64,000 bases of DNA from R-RK-3 sp031399085 (GCA_031399085.1 JANNOQ010000045.1:62001-126000), one strand, 5' to 3'; counted from the stretch's first letter, positions 17,964-28,253 are shown. The notes: generated by a model from the letters alone, not told the origin. Translations and numbers: made by a program.

Positions 17964-18563
17964 TCACTCCAAATGTTCGCCGTCATGCGCCGGCTCGGCG
18001 TCGGCGTTCTTTGCCGCGTTTGCCGCTTGCGCCAGCTTCAAAAGTTCGTCGGTGAGGACAAGTTTCGCCTCGCCGATCATCGCCACGGGCAAGCCGATCA
18101 CCTGCGGCCCGTCATGATCCTTCAACTCAACCCGCAATCGCGCTTCGCCGTCCTCATAGCCTTCCAGGATGCCCCGGAAGCGGCGGCGGCCGTCAATCAG
18201 TTCCGCCAACTCGATCTTGGCTTCGAAGCCGGCCCAGTCCTCGAAATCGGAGGGCCGCACCAGCAGCCGGTCGATCCCCGGCGAAGACACTTCGAGCGTA
18301 TAGCCTCCGGCGATCGGATCATGCGCATCGAGCAGCGGCGACAAGCGACGGCTGATCAGCGCGCAATCCTCGACGGTGATCGCGCCGTCCGGCCGGTCGG
18401 CCATGATCTGCACCGTCGCGCCGCCTTGGGCGGAAATCTTCACGCGCACCAGACGCAGACCCAGCTCCTCAATGACCGGTTCGGCGAGCGCCGCGACCTG
18501 CGCCGCGACGCCGCTCTCGCGGATGAAGCGTTGCTGCAAATCGACGTCAGCCAGTTCAGCCAT
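17964..18563 (-). CDS. rimP: Ribosome maturation factor RimP
   Basis: RimP assists assembly of the 30S subunit. The product has about 199 residues, with the conserved segment DCALISRRLSPLLDAHDPIAGGYTLEVSSPGIDR (start of the motif near residue 78) and a C-terminal Sm-like barrel. The ATG at 18563 (MAELADVDLQQRF) is used; a longer in-frame extension runs through a hairpin and is unlikely to be coding. It is the first gene of the rimP-nusA-infB block. Confidence 0.95.
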   Translation of the reverse strand: MAELADVDLQQRFIRESGVAAQVAALAEPVIEELGLRLVRVKISAQGGATVQIMADRPDGAITVEDCALISRRLSPLLDAHDPIAGGYTLEVSSPGIDRLLVRPSDFEDWAGFEAKIELAELIDGRRRFRGILEGYEDGEARLRVELKDHDGPQVIGLPVAMIGEAKLVLTDELLKLAQAANAAKNADAEPAHDGEHLE

Positions 18564-18609
18564 GTGCCGCTTGCCTAAAATCCTGTTCCGAATGAGTTGG
18601 AGGGGTCCC

Positions 18610-18643
18610 AACAAAGAAAGAGCGGACCCGGTGGGGCCCACTC
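18610..18643 (-). terminator. Terminator-like hairpin in the rimP-nusA leader
   Basis: On the minus strand GAGTGGGCC and GGTCCGCTC pair over nine positions, two of them wobble, with a short loop. They are followed by CTTTCTTTGT, a U-rich tract. It lies 47 bases upstream of rimP and downstream of a candidate promoter, so it may be an attenuator. It may instead simply end trmB transcription. Confidence 0.55.
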
Positions 18644-18673
18644 TCCACAGTCGAGATGATCATGAGCAAATAT

Positions 18674-18702
18674 AATCTAGGCAACTTTGGCCGACTACGC
18701 AA
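18674..18702 (-). promoter_or_regulatory. Candidate promoter of the rimP-nusA operon
   Basis: TTGCGT (18697-18702) and TAGATT (18674-18679) are separated by 17 bases on the minus strand, in a locally AT-rich stretch. Transcription from here would pass through the hairpin at 18610-18643 before rimP. Confidence 0.35.
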
Positions 18703-18830
18703 GGCTGTGTTGCGGAAAACGCATAATTTTAGGCAGAGCCCGGCATTTTTTGATGCACGCTTATCCAAAAGCTCAACCGTGCGTGAAAAAGCTTGGCGCA
18801 CGCGCATTGCGAGGCGCTCACGGATACAAG

Positions 18831-19559
18831 CTAGCGGCGTTCGAAGGCGAAGAATCGGCATTCACGTCCGGCGGCGATCGCTTTTTCCGCGTAGCGCGTG
18901 AGGGGCCAGTCCGCAGGGCGTTCAGGCAGGAGTCCAGGCCTCGGCTGAAACTCGCCCCGCTGATCGATCGCTGAGCGAACCATCTCAGCATATTCTGCGA
19001 TGTCCGTGGCGAAGCGCAACTGCGCGCCTTGGCGCATGATTCGGGCCAGCATCGCCAGGCCCTCTTTGTTAAGGAATCGACGCTTGCGATGCCGTTTTTT
19101 CGGCCAGGGATCCGGAAACAGCACGAAAACGCGGCCGATGCTGGCGTCCGGCAGCCACGCCAGAACATCGCGCGCGTCGTCATCATAAAGCCGCACGGTT
19201 TGCAGACCCGCCTCGTCAACCCCGCGCACCAGCTTGGCGACGCCGGTCAAAAACGGTTCGCAGCCGATGAAGCCGATTTGACGATAGTTTTCGGCTTGCC
19301 AGAGCATATGCTCGCCGCCGCCAAAGCCGATTTCGAGCCAAACATCGTCGACCGGCGCGCTAAAAAGACGGCTAAAAGGCTTTGGCGCCGCCTCTGAAAG
19401 GTCGAGCCGGAGCGCCGGAAGTTTCGTCGCGATCAGGCGAGAAAGTTCATCCGTCAGTCCACGGCCGAGCCTGCGGCCATAGAGCTGCCGGCGCCGCTGG
19501 ATCGCAATCGCATGATCGAGGCGCTCGGGCATGATATCCAGTTTGAGCAAGGAGCGCAT
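18831..19559 (-). CDS. trmB: tRNA (guanine-46-N7)-methyltransferase
   Basis: TrmB makes m7G46 in the variable loop of tRNAs, using SAM. The 242-residue protein has the SAM-binding glycine motif VWLEIGFGGGEHMLW, FIGCEPFLTGVAKLV, and the diagnostic DPWPKKRHRKRRF. Length fits the family. The first ATG at 19559 is used, although ATG codons a few residues in cannot be excluded. It lies 62 bases downstream of metK, so the SAM synthase and a SAM user are neighbours. Confidence 0.95.
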   Translation of the reverse strand: MRSLLKLDIMPERLDHAIAIQRRRQLYGRRLGRGLTDELSRLIATKLPALRLDLSEAAPKPFSRLFSAPVDDVWLEIGFGGGEHMLWQAENYRQIGFIGCEPFLTGVAKLVRGVDEAGLQTVRLYDDDARDVLAWLPDASIGRVFVLFPDPWPKKRHRKRRFLNKEGLAMLARIMRQGAQLRFATDIAEYAEMVRSAIDQRGEFQPRPGLLPERPADWPLTRYAEKAIAAGRECRFFAFERR

Positions 19560-19621
19560 CGCTTGAAAGGCGGTTCAATCCGCTGCCCAGGATCCGACGC
19601 TCCGCGCCTTGCACCTTGGCC

Positions 19622-20791
19622 TTAGGAGAGCGCCGCCTTGATAGGCTCAACCAGATCAAGCTTCTCCCAGGAGAAGCCGCCATCATTATCGGGCATCCGG
19701 CCGAAATGGCCATAGGCCGCGGTGCGCCGGTAGATCGGGCGGTTAAGGCCCAAATGCTCGCGGATGCCGCGCGGGCTGAGATTGATGACCTCGCTCAGCG
19801 CGTTCTCCAGCTTCAATTCATCGACGCGGCCGGTGCCGTAGAAATCCACATAGAGCGAGAGCGGCTTGGAAACCCCAATGGCATAGGCGAGCTGAAGCGC
19901 GCATTTGTCGGCCAGCCCCGCAGCAACGATGTTCTTGGCGAGATAACGCGCCGCATAGGCCGCCGACCGGTCGACCTTGGTCGGGTCCTTGCCGGAGAAA
20001 GCGCCGCCGCCATGGGGAGCTGCCCCGCCATAGGTGTCGACGATGATCTTGCGGCCGGTCAGCCCCGCGTCGCCGTCCGGCCCGCCGACGACGAAGCGCC
20101 CGGTGGGATTGACGTAAAACTCATCCTCCGGCGGCATCCATCCCTCCGGAATCACGCCCTCGACGAAGCCGCGCACAATCTCACGGACCCGCTCTTGGCT
20201 GACGTCTTCCTGATGCTGAGTTGAGACCACGACCGAGGTCGCCTTTACGGGCTTGCCGTGCTGGTAAAGCAGGGTCACCTGGCTCTTAGCGTCCGGCCCA
20301 AGCTCGGAAACCGCGCCGCTGTGCCGGGCTTTGGCCATATCGTGAAGAATGCGATGCGCATATTGGATCGGGGCCGGCATGTAATCGTCAGTCTCGGTGC
20401 AGGCGTAGCCGAACATGATGCCCTGGTCGCCAGCGCCTTCATCCTTGTTGCCAGCCGCGTCCACCCCTTGGGCGATGTCACTCGACTGTTCATGCACGTA
20501 GCAATCAATTTCCAGATTACGCCAATCGAAGCCGGCTTGCTCGTAGCCGATATCCTTCACGCAGTCGCGCGCCGCCTGCTCCATAGCTTCATGGGTGACG
20601 CTCTCCGGCCCGCGCACCTCGCCCGCGAGCACGACCCGGTTGGTCGTCGCGAGCGTTTCAAGCGCAACGCGGGCATATGGGTCCGCACTCAGATAAAGAT
20701 CGACGATCGAATCCGAAATCTGATCGCAAACCTTATCGGGATGACCTTCGGAAACCGATTCGCTCGTGAATAAGTATTGTGTGCGAGACAC
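19622..20791 (-). CDS. metK: S-adenosylmethionine synthase
   Basis: MetK makes SAM from methionine and ATP and works as a tetramer in the cytoplasm. The 389-residue protein shows the N-terminal SESVSEGHPDKVCDQISD, the ATP-site loop DQGIMFGYA and GGGAFSGKDPTKVDRS. The start is GTG at 20791, preceded by GAGGGGG. No SAM riboswitch could be recognised in the roughly 100 bases upstream. It lies between the XRE regulator and trmB, an arrangement common in Rhizobiales. Confidence 0.97.
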   Translation of the reverse strand: MSRTQYLFTSESVSEGHPDKVCDQISDSIVDLYLSADPYARVALETLATTNRVVLAGEVRGPESVTHEAMEQAARDCVKDIGYEQAGFDWRNLEIDCYVHEQSSDIAQGVDAAGNKDEGAGDQGIMFGYACTETDDYMPAPIQYAHRILHDMAKARHSGAVSELGPDAKSQVTLLYQHGKPVKATSVVVSTQHQEDVSQERVREIVRGFVEGVIPEGWMPPEDEFYVNPTGRFVVGGPDGDAGLTGRKIIVDTYGGAAPHGGGAFSGKDPTKVDRSAAYAARYLAKNIVAAGLADKCALQLAYAIGVSKPLSLYVDFYGTGRVDELKLENALSEVINLSPRGIREHLGLNRPIYRRTAAYGHFGRMPDNDGGFSWEKLDLVEPIKAALS

Positions 20792-20889
20792 CTAAACCCC
20801 CTCATACAATTAGTCGGAAATCGGGCGCGAACATAGTTCTTCCGCCCGTGAGACGCAAGCGCCTGGAGAGGTCGAAACTTCGCGCGCGC

Positions 20890-21402
20890 TTATTCCGCTG
20901 ACGGAACGGGAACGGCGCGAAGATTAGCCGCCTCAATCGCGACGTCGTCGCTCAAAGCCCGAACCAGCTCGACCACCCGTTTACGCACCTTGGCATCGGT
21001 GATTTTTACAAAAGCCCGGTTCAACTCAAGCCCGTCGCGGCTATTGAGGAAATCCAAAAGAAAGGCCTCGGTCTTGGACTCGGCAAAGCCGGCGGCATGA
21101 GCGGCCGCACGCCCCAACATGCTCGTGGGTGCATCCTCGAAGAAAAACTGCACAGGGACGTCAAGAATCTGTGAGAGCTGGAAAAGTCGGCTGGCGCCAA
21201 TCCGGTTCGTACCCTTTTCGTATTTCTGAATCTGCTGAAACGTCAGGCTCATCTTCTCCCCGAGCTTTTCTTGGCTCATCCCAACCACCATGCGGCGCAG
21301 CCGAACGCGGCTCCCGACATGGATATCCATAGGATTCGGCTTGCGGCCTACCGCCTCTAACCGATCCTCAATGCCCCCCGGCGTGGTTTGATCGCTTCCC
21401 AT
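20890..21402 (-). CDS. XRE-family transcriptional regulator (PraR/PhrR-like)
   Basis: This 170-residue DNA-binding protein has a Cro/C1-type helix-turn-helix at about residues 29-85. The motif reads VRLRRMVVGMSQEKLGEKM followed by FQQIQKYEKGTNRI. A C-terminal helical region follows. In rhizobia a regulator of this type beside metK and lnt has been linked to acid response, quorum sensing or attachment; that link is by family and position only. A palindrome at 21448-21467, 46 bases upstream of the ATG, could be its own operator. The partner genes and ligand are unknown. Confidence 0.85.
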   Translation of the reverse strand: MGSDQTTPGGIEDRLEAVGRKPNPMDIHVGSRVRLRRMVVGMSQEKLGEKMSLTFQQIQKYEKGTNRIGASRLFQLSQILDVPVQFFFEDAPTSMLGRAAAHAAGFAESKTEAFLLDFLNSRDGLELNRAFVKITDAKVRKRVVELVRALSDDVAIEAANLRAVPVPSAE

Positions 21403-21447
21403 CTTCCCAATTGTGCCCTAACACTCTTTGAACGCGCTCGCGGCAAC

Positions 21448-21467
21448 TGATATATACTGATATATCA
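21448..21467. promoter_or_regulatory. Palindrome upstream of the XRE regulator gene
   Basis: TGATATA and TATATCA flank six bases (TGATATATACTGATATATCA). The site is also a tandem repeat of ACTGATATAT. It lies in the promoter zone of the XRE gene and is the strongest dyad in this gap, so it is a candidate autoregulatory operator. Confidence 0.5.
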
Positions 21468-21625
21468 CGTCCGCAATGCACGGTTGTAAGCCCCCACAGC
21501 CTCACCCGTCAAGAATCTGCTAATACAACTTGAAATTGTGGTTAGCGTCAGCTACCACTTTTTAGGTATGCTTCACGCATCCGATGTAGAGGCCTGATTG
21601 CTCGCGATGCTTGATTCTTTTTCGG

Positions 21626-23275
21626 TCACTCAACTACAATTACAATTCTATACAATATGAAAATAAGAAAGGCCACCACGATTAACCACCTTTCGCCCCA
21701 GCGCGCATAAGGCGTCGGCGAAAGCGCCGCTGGGAGTGCGTGCTCGATCGTTCCTATCGCGCCGAGCGGCAAAGTCGCGGCAGTGCGGCCATAGGCATCT
21801 ATGACCGCCGAAATGCCGGTATTGGCCGCTCGGATCAGCGGCAATCCTTCTTCGATGGCGCGCAGCCGCGTCTGATGCAGATGCTGATAGGGGCCGGTCG
21901 AATTTCCGAACCAGGCGTCATTGGTGAGGTTGAGCAACCACCCCGGACGGCCGTCTTCGCCATTGATACGTCCAGGAAAAATCGCTTCGTAGCAAATCAG
22001 CGGCGAGAAGGGCGGCGCACCCGGCGCGGTCATCAGACGCCGGCTGACGCCGCTGGCAAAACCGGTATTCAGATGGGTGAGCTGCTTGATGCCGACCGCC
22101 GCCAGTGTCGCCTCGAAGGGCACATATTCGCCGAAGGGCACCAGATGCAGCTTGTCATAAATGCCGAGCACGCGGGCGTCGGAATCCAGCGTAAACAGGC
22201 TGTTGAAAACTCGGTCGACATTATACCGGCCATCTGGCCTTAGAGTGCCTTCGATCCGTTCCGCGCCGACGATCATCGACGTGCCCTCCGCGATCAAATT
22301 GGCGAAGGCGACGCGGGCTTCCTCCGAGGCGATCGTATCGTTCAACATAAACAAAAACGGCACCGAGGTTTCGGGCCAAATGAGATGGGTGACCTTGCCA
22401 GCCGCGCCCGGGGTTGCCTCGTTGCTCAGTCGCACGAGCCGGTCGAAAATCCACTGCCGGTTTTCGGGCTTCCACTTCTCCGCTTGCGGGATGCTCGCCT
22501 GAACGATGCGCAGTTGCACACCGGGCTGCACCGCATCCGTCGCGCCGCTCAGACGCCACACGCCCCAAACCCACCCCGCCGCGACGAGAGCGAGACAAAG
22601 CGCAGGCAAGCGCCAGTTGGCCCGACCCCCGCGCGCGACCGGTCCAATAAGCGCGGCCGGGCTGGCAAAAATGAGGAGGGCGAAAAGGGTTAATCCGTAA
22701 ATGCCGAAGATAGATGCGGTTTGCGCCAAGGCATCATTGCCCGCCATCGCATAGCCCCAGAGATTCCAGGGGAAGCCGGTGAGGACATGACCGCGAAGCC
22801 ATTCCGCCGCGAAGAGGGCCGCGGCGAAGATAAAAATGCGCGAGACGCCGGGACGCCAAAGCGACATCGCCGCCGCGGTGGCCAGCGCATAGAACAACGC
22901 CAAACAAGCGGGCAGGGCGGCGACCGCGAGGGGAACCAACCAAGCGAACTTTTCCGCCTCGACGAAAAAGGCAAACCCGATCCAATAAAGCCCGGCGCCG
23001 AAAAAGCCGAAACCGAACCACCATCCGGCCAGCGCGGCTTGCCTTATTTTGCGCTTAGCGCTCGCCGCAATGCCGTCAACCAGCCAGATGAAGCAGGGAA
23101 AGGTCAGAAACAGCAGCGGCCAGAGATGAAAAGGCGCAAAGCCAAGCACCGATACCGCGCCGAGGCCAAAGCCAAGGGCGGCACGCCGCCAGCCTCGTAA
23201 GGCCGCAACGCCGTGCGCGAACCGGGTCAGCGGATTCGCCCGCAAAAAGCGCGATCTCGTCTCGGCGAGCGTCAA
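21626..23275 (-). CDS. lnt: Apolipoprotein N-acyltransferase
   Basis: Lnt adds the third acyl chain to lipoproteins in the inner membrane. The 549-residue protein has hydrophobic helices over about residues 30-240, then a periplasmic nitrilase domain at 250-510 and a last helix at the C-terminus. The catalytic triad is visible as Glu302 in IWPETSVPF, Lys375 in YDKLHLVPFGEY and Cys428 in LICYEAIFPG. It follows the corC-like gene, matching the E. coli ybeY-ybeX-lnt order. Confidence 0.96.
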   Translation of the reverse strand: MTLAETRSRFLRANPLTRFAHGVAALRGWRRAALGFGLGAVSVLGFAPFHLWPLLFLTFPCFIWLVDGIAASAKRKIRQAALAGWWFGFGFFGAGLYWIGFAFFVEAEKFAWLVPLAVAALPACLALFYALATAAAMSLWRPGVSRIFIFAAALFAAEWLRGHVLTGFPWNLWGYAMAGNDALAQTASIFGIYGLTLFALLIFASPAALIGPVARGGRANWRLPALCLALVAAGWVWGVWRLSGATDAVQPGVQLRIVQASIPQAEKWKPENRQWIFDRLVRLSNEATPGAAGKVTHLIWPETSVPFLFMLNDTIASEEARVAFANLIAEGTSMIVGAERIEGTLRPDGRYNVDRVFNSLFTLDSDARVLGIYDKLHLVPFGEYVPFEATLAAVGIKQLTHLNTGFASGVSRRLMTAPGAPPFSPLICYEAIFPGRINGEDGRPGWLLNLTNDAWFGNSTGPYQHLHQTRLRAIEEGLPLIRAANTGISAVIDAYGRTAATLPLGAIGTIEHALPAALSPTPYARWGERWLIVVAFLIFILYRIVIVVE

Positions 23276-23365
23276 GGCGGCACCTCGGCTTCTATGCGTC
23301 TCGCATGACCGATCGGCCGAGAAATGGCAAGTTTTAAGAAGCCATGCGGCCGCCAGCCAGCGGCA

Positions 23366-24328
23366 TCAGGCGGCCTGGACCTGAGAACTCTCCACGCCCG
23401 TTTGATCCCCGAACGGCCGGACTTTGAGTTTTTTCACTCGCCGCCGATCCGCATCCAGCACTTCGAATTCAAGACCGGAGGGATGCTGGATGATTTCACC
23501 TCTGGCTGGAACGCGGCCAAGCATCGTGAAGAGCAGCCCGCCGAGCGTGTCGACCTCCTCGTCGTTCTCCGAGCTGAGCAGAACCCCCAATTTCGCCTCC
23601 ACCTCGTCGATGGCGGCGCGGGCATCGGCAATCAGACCATTGCCGTCCTGAGAGATGAGGGGCGCGTCCCCCGCGTCATGCTCGTCCTCGATGTTGCCGA
23701 CGACTTCTTCCAGCAGATCTTCGATAGAGACGAGCCCGTCGGTGCCGCCATGCTCGTCGATAATCAGGGCGAGATGGATGTGGCGGCACTGCATCCGCAC
23801 GAGCAGATCAAGCGCGGACATCGAGGGCGGGGCAAAGATCAGATCGCGCAGGATTTTCGCATCGGCGATGGTTTTGGACAGGTCGGCGGCGCCCAGGTCG
23901 AAGCCTCGGCCGGCTTCCGGCGTCGCGGCCTGCGCGATGACCCAGTTCATCAGATCCTTGACGTGCACCATGCCGAGCGGCTCATCGAGCGTGTCGCGGT
24001 AGACCGGAACGCGCGAATGACCACCCTCGGCGAAGACCGCCAGCAGATCGGATAAGCTTGCATCGTCCTCGACTGCGACGATCTCCGCGCGCGGCACCAT
24101 GACATCCTCGACCCGCAGCTCCTTGAAGCGCAGGGTTTTCTGAAGCATCGCGCGCTCGGCGGCGGTAAAGCTGCCACTCTCGTCGTTCTGCAACGCCTCC
24201 TCGATCAGCGTTCGCGGATCGACCGCGCTCGAAAAACCCAGATTGGCCACCAGCCGGTCGAGCCAGCTCAAACCGTTTTCGTGGCGGTCGCCATTGTTCA
24301 AAGTGCTGTAACTGTTCGTCATCGCCAT
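23366..24328 (-). CDS. CBS-domain transporter-associated protein (CorC/YbeX family)
   Basis: This soluble CorC-like protein has about 320 residues. Two CBS domains occupy about residues 65-190 (VMVPRAEIVAVEDDASLSDLL and LLVRMQCRHIHLALIIDEHG). A C-terminal CorC_HlyC domain follows (about 220-310). CorC proteins are linked to magnesium and cobalt efflux or ribosome homeostasis; a hemolysin label is historical. The ATG at 24328 lies just after the ybeY stop; a second ATG two codons on is equally possible. Context between ybeY and lnt is conserved across Proteobacteria. Confidence 0.9.
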   Translation of the reverse strand: MAMTNSYSTLNNGDRHENGLSWLDRLVANLGFSSAVDPRTLIEEALQNDESGSFTAAERAMLQKTLRFKELRVEDVMVPRAEIVAVEDDASLSDLLAVFAEGGHSRVPVYRDTLDEPLGMVHVKDLMNWVIAQAATPEAGRGFDLGAADLSKTIADAKILRDLIFAPPSMSALDLLVRMQCRHIHLALIIDEHGGTDGLVSIEDLLEEVVGNIEDEHDAGDAPLISQDGNGLIADARAAIDEVEAKLGVLLSSENDEEVDTLGGLLFTMLGRVPARGEIIQHPSGLEFEVLDADRRRVKKLKVRPFGDQTGVESSQVQAA

Positions 24329-24338
24329 GTGAATGCCA

Positions 24339-24920
24339 TTAGCCGGCCAAGACCGGCTGTCCATCGGTTAGATACGGATCGGGAATGCCCATATGGGCGA
24401 GAATATCACGCTCTAGCGCTTCCATGCGCTCGGCCTCCTTATCGGTCTCATGATCGAAACCGGCTAGGTGGAGAAAGCCATGCACGCTGAGATGCGCCAA
24501 ATGCGAAAGCGGCGGCTTGGCCTCGTCGCAAGCTTCGCGCATCAACGTTTCATAGGCGATAATGATGTCGCCGAGTGGGGGCCGTTCGCCGGCCATGGGC
24601 GCGCCCTCCGGCCAGGCGGCTGCTGGAAAGGACAGCACGTTGGTGGGTTTGTCCTGGCCGCGATATTGGGCGTTCAACGCCGCGATGGCTGCATCGGAGG
24701 ATAATAGCACGCACACATCCCGCCCCGCGATCGACCCAGCCTTGGCGGCGGCCGCATCATAGGCGCGGTAGACGACCTGCTCGACGTCGCCCAAACTTGT
24801 CCACGCGTCATGCGCAACGAGCAGGGCGACCGGACTAGGTCCAGGCTCATCGTCGGCGGGGCCGTCCACATCGTCGGCGCCGGCCGTCATCAAACTGGTC
24901 GTGATCTTGGTTATAATCAT
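24339..24920 (-). CDS. ybeY: Endoribonuclease YbeY (16S rRNA maturation)
   Basis: YbeY is a metal-dependent endoribonuclease acting in 16S rRNA 3-prime maturation and rRNA quality control. The 193-residue protein has the zinc-binding motif HGFLHLAGFDHE near residue 150 and the preceding TNVLSFP, GDIIIAYE landmarks. An N-terminal extension rich in Asp and Ala (about 1-30) is longer than in E. coli. It lies between phoH and the corC-like gene, the classical neighbourhood. Confidence 0.95.
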   Translation of the reverse strand: MIITKITTSLMTAGADDVDGPADDEPGPSPVALLVAHDAWTSLGDVEQVVYRAYDAAAAKAGSIAGRDVCVLLSSDAAIAALNAQYRGQDKPTNVLSFPAAAWPEGAPMAGERPPLGDIIIAYETLMREACDEAKPPLSHLAHLSVHGFLHLAGFDHETDKEAERMEALERDILAHMGIPDPYLTDGQPVLAG

Positions 24921-24941
24921 CAGCAGTTTAGCGATAGGCCC

Positions 24942-25964
<1,023 letters not shown>

Positions 25965-25978
25965 TAAACCTCTCCTGA

Positions 25979-27406
25979 TTATTCCGCTAAAGATCTGCTC
26001 GCACGCTGCGGATAGCCCTCGTGCGCATTGCCGACCGGATTAACTTCTGTCGTATCAGACTCAGTCACCGAAATTATGACACCGCTCAAGCTGTTCGCGC
26101 CAGCATGGGTGATGCGCACCGATACGATTTCGCCGATTCTTGCGTCGCCGCAATCGACATGAACAGCTTGGAGGTAGGGCGAGCGACCAGCCAATTGCCC
26201 TGGCTTGCGTCCCGTCCTATCCAAAAGCACCAACAGATGCTTGGCAAGCTGAGCTCGGTTGAAAGCAGCCTGCTGCACATTCAACTCGGATTGCAGAATT
26301 GCCAGACGCTGTGACTTTACTGCATCAGGTATATGGTGATGCATCGTCGCGGCGGGAGTCCCCGGACGGGGGCTATATTTAAAGCAATAGGCTTGGGCGA
26401 AGGTTACGCGGCGGACGACGTCGAGCGTCGCCTCGAACTCGGCGTCGGTTTCGCCGGGAAAACCGACGATAATGTCGGTGGATAGCGCGATCTCCGGCCG
26501 GGCCTGGCGAATTTTGTCGACCAAGCGAAGGTAGTCAGCGGCGGTGTGCCTGCGATTCATGGCAGCGAGAATCCTATCTGCGCCCGCCTGGAACGGCAGG
26601 TGCAGATAGGGCATCAGCGCCGGAATGTCGCGATGCGCGGCGATCAGATCCTCGCTCATGTCGGCGGGGTGACTGGTGGTGTAGCGGATACGGGCGATCC
26701 CTGGAATCGCGGCCACGGCTTCGAGCAGGCGCGCAAGGCTCCAATCGCGGCCATCTGGCCCAGCGCCACTATAGGCGTTCACATTCTGACCCAGCAACGT
26801 TAGCTCACGCACTCCAAAACTCGCCAAGCGGCGCGCCTCGGCAATGACTTCCGCAACCGGCCGCGAAAATTCCGCCCCGCGCGTATACGGCACCACGCAG
26901 AATGTGCAAAACTTGTCGCAGCCTTCTTGGACAGTCAGAAACGCAGTCGGCGAACGGTGCGGCTGACGGGCCGGCAGGAGGGCAAATTTATCTTCCTCGG
27001 GAAATTCCGTATCGACGATCTTGGCCCCATCCGCGCGCGCGCGGCGCACGAGGCCGGGGAGACGGTGATAGTTTTGCGGTCCAACGACCACATCGACCTG
27101 TGGCGCGCGGCGCAGAATTTCGACGCCCTCGGCCTGCGCGACGCAACCTGCCACGGCAATGATGGTCTCGCCGCCGGCCGCCCGCCGCCGGTCGCGGAGC
27201 TGCCGCAGGCGGCCAAGTTCGGAATAGATTTTCTCCGCCGCCTTTTCGCGGATGTGGCAGGTGTTCAGCACAATCAGATCGGCGGCGTCGATATCCTCCG
27301 TCTCAGCATAGCCTTCAGGCGCCAAAACCTCCGCCATGCGGACGGAATCATAGGCGTTCATCTGGCAGCCATAGGTCTTGATGTGGACTTTCTTCGTCAA
27401 AGCCAT
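25979..27406 (-). CDS. miaB: tRNA-2-methylthio-N6-isopentenyladenosine-37 synthase
   Basis: MiaB is a radical-SAM enzyme that methylthiolates i6A37 in tRNA. The 475-residue protein has the UPF0004 domain with the auxiliary cluster cysteines in YGCQMN, NTCHIREKA and AGCVAQAEG. The radical-SAM CDKFCTFC motif lies at about residue 158, and a C-terminal TRAM domain ends the protein. The ATG at 27406 (MALTKKVHIKTYGCQ) is used; a longer frame would overlap plsC extensively. It overlaps nothing essential and sits just after the plsC stop. Confidence 0.95.
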   Translation of the reverse strand: MALTKKVHIKTYGCQMNAYDSVRMAEVLAPEGYAETEDIDAADLIVLNTCHIREKAAEKIYSELGRLRQLRDRRRAAGGETIIAVAGCVAQAEGVEILRRAPQVDVVVGPQNYHRLPGLVRRARADGAKIVDTEFPEEDKFALLPARQPHRSPTAFLTVQEGCDKFCTFCVVPYTRGAEFSRPVAEVIAEARRLASFGVRELTLLGQNVNAYSGAGPDGRDWSLARLLEAVAAIPGIARIRYTTSHPADMSEDLIAAHRDIPALMPYLHLPFQAGADRILAAMNRRHTAADYLRLVDKIRQARPEIALSTDIIVGFPGETDAEFEATLDVVRRVTFAQAYCFKYSPRPGTPAATMHHHIPDAVKSQRLAILQSELNVQQAAFNRAQLAKHLLVLLDRTGRKPGQLAGRSPYLQAVHVDCGDARIGEIVSVRITHAGANSLSGVIISVTESDTTEVNPVGNAHEGYPQRASRSLAE

Positions 27407-27416
27407 GCCAGCGCCC

Positions 27417-28253
27417 TCAAGACGCCGCCTCGTTAATCTCGCCGCTGCCGCTCGCGGCACCATGGGCCTGGCGCGTACGGCCCGTCAAGAGCTGCGAAAA
27501 GTCGATCCGCACTCGGTCATAGGCATCGATAGCAAGTTGTTTGCGGTCGCCCACCGCACTCATCGAGATAGGCTCGCCCAGCCGTACATGCACATCGAGC
27601 GGGCCGCCCTTCAGGACGCCCCAGGCGTGGCTTAGCATATCCATGTCGCCATACCAGGCCACCGCCGGGCGCTGCTGGCGGTTCATTGGCAGGCCATGCA
27701 CGCGTGTGTAGACGATCGCGACCGTTTGCAGAATATGACCGGCGCCATTCGTCCCGTTCGGCTCGATGGCCGCAAATAACGAGCTTTTAAAGGGCAGCAC
27801 CTGATTGCCGTCGCTGCTGGTGCCCTCAGCGAAAAGCAAAACGCGGTCGTTTTCCGCCAACCGTTCCAAAATCTGGTTGCGCGTCGCGGCCACGGAGGAG
27901 CGGCGGGTGCGATCCACGAATACGGTCTGCTGGAGCTTGGCGAGGGCGCTGATGAACGGCCAGGTTGAAACCTCATTCTTGGCTATGAAGCGCAATGGCG
28001 CGATGCCGCCCAGAACTGGAATGTCGAGCCATGAAATGTGATTTCCGACCAAGAGCACCGGCCCGGGCGCAATCGGCGCGCCGCTCAGATTGACCCGCAC
28101 GCCCAAGAGTTGGCAGACCCCGCGGTGATACCAGCAGGGAACATAGCGGGCCAGCGGCAGGCGGAGCGCGATCAGCAGCGCCTGGATCGGCATGAGGGGA
28201 AGGGTCCACAGCAGGAACAGAATAAGTATGGTGCTCGCACGCAGAACGCCCAT
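27417..28253 (-). CDS. plsC: 1-acyl-sn-glycerol-3-phosphate acyltransferase
   Basis: This membrane-bound acyltransferase of 278 residues makes phosphatidate or acylates a related lysolipid. A hydrophobic N-terminal segment (residues 5-30) anchors it. Motif I NHISWLD holds His72 and Asp77, and a second motif FAEGTSSDG (about residue 142) fits the PlsC family. The ATG at 28253 is the only good start. It is close upstream of miaB and likely cotranscribed. Another lysophospholipid acceptor, for example ornithine lipid synthesis, cannot be excluded. Confidence 0.87.
   Translation of the reverse strand: MGVLRASTILILFLLWTLPLMPIQALLIALRLPLARYVPCWYHRGVCQLLGVRVNLSGAPIAPGPVLLVGNHISWLDIPVLGGIAPLRFIAKNEVSTWPFISALAKLQQTVFVDRTRRSSVAATRNQILERLAENDRVLLFAEGTSSDGNQVLPFKSSLFAAIEPNGTNGAGHILQTVAIVYTRVHGLPMNRQQRPAVAWYGDMDMLSHAWGVLKGGPLDVHVRLGEPISMSAVGDRKQLAIDAYDRVRIDFSQLLTGRTRQAHGAASGSGEINEAAS

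Noticed and set aside
20792..20889. SAM riboswitch upstream of metK
   Set aside because: The region is short and no SAM-II or SAM/SAH consensus could be matched by eye. A covariance search would settle it.
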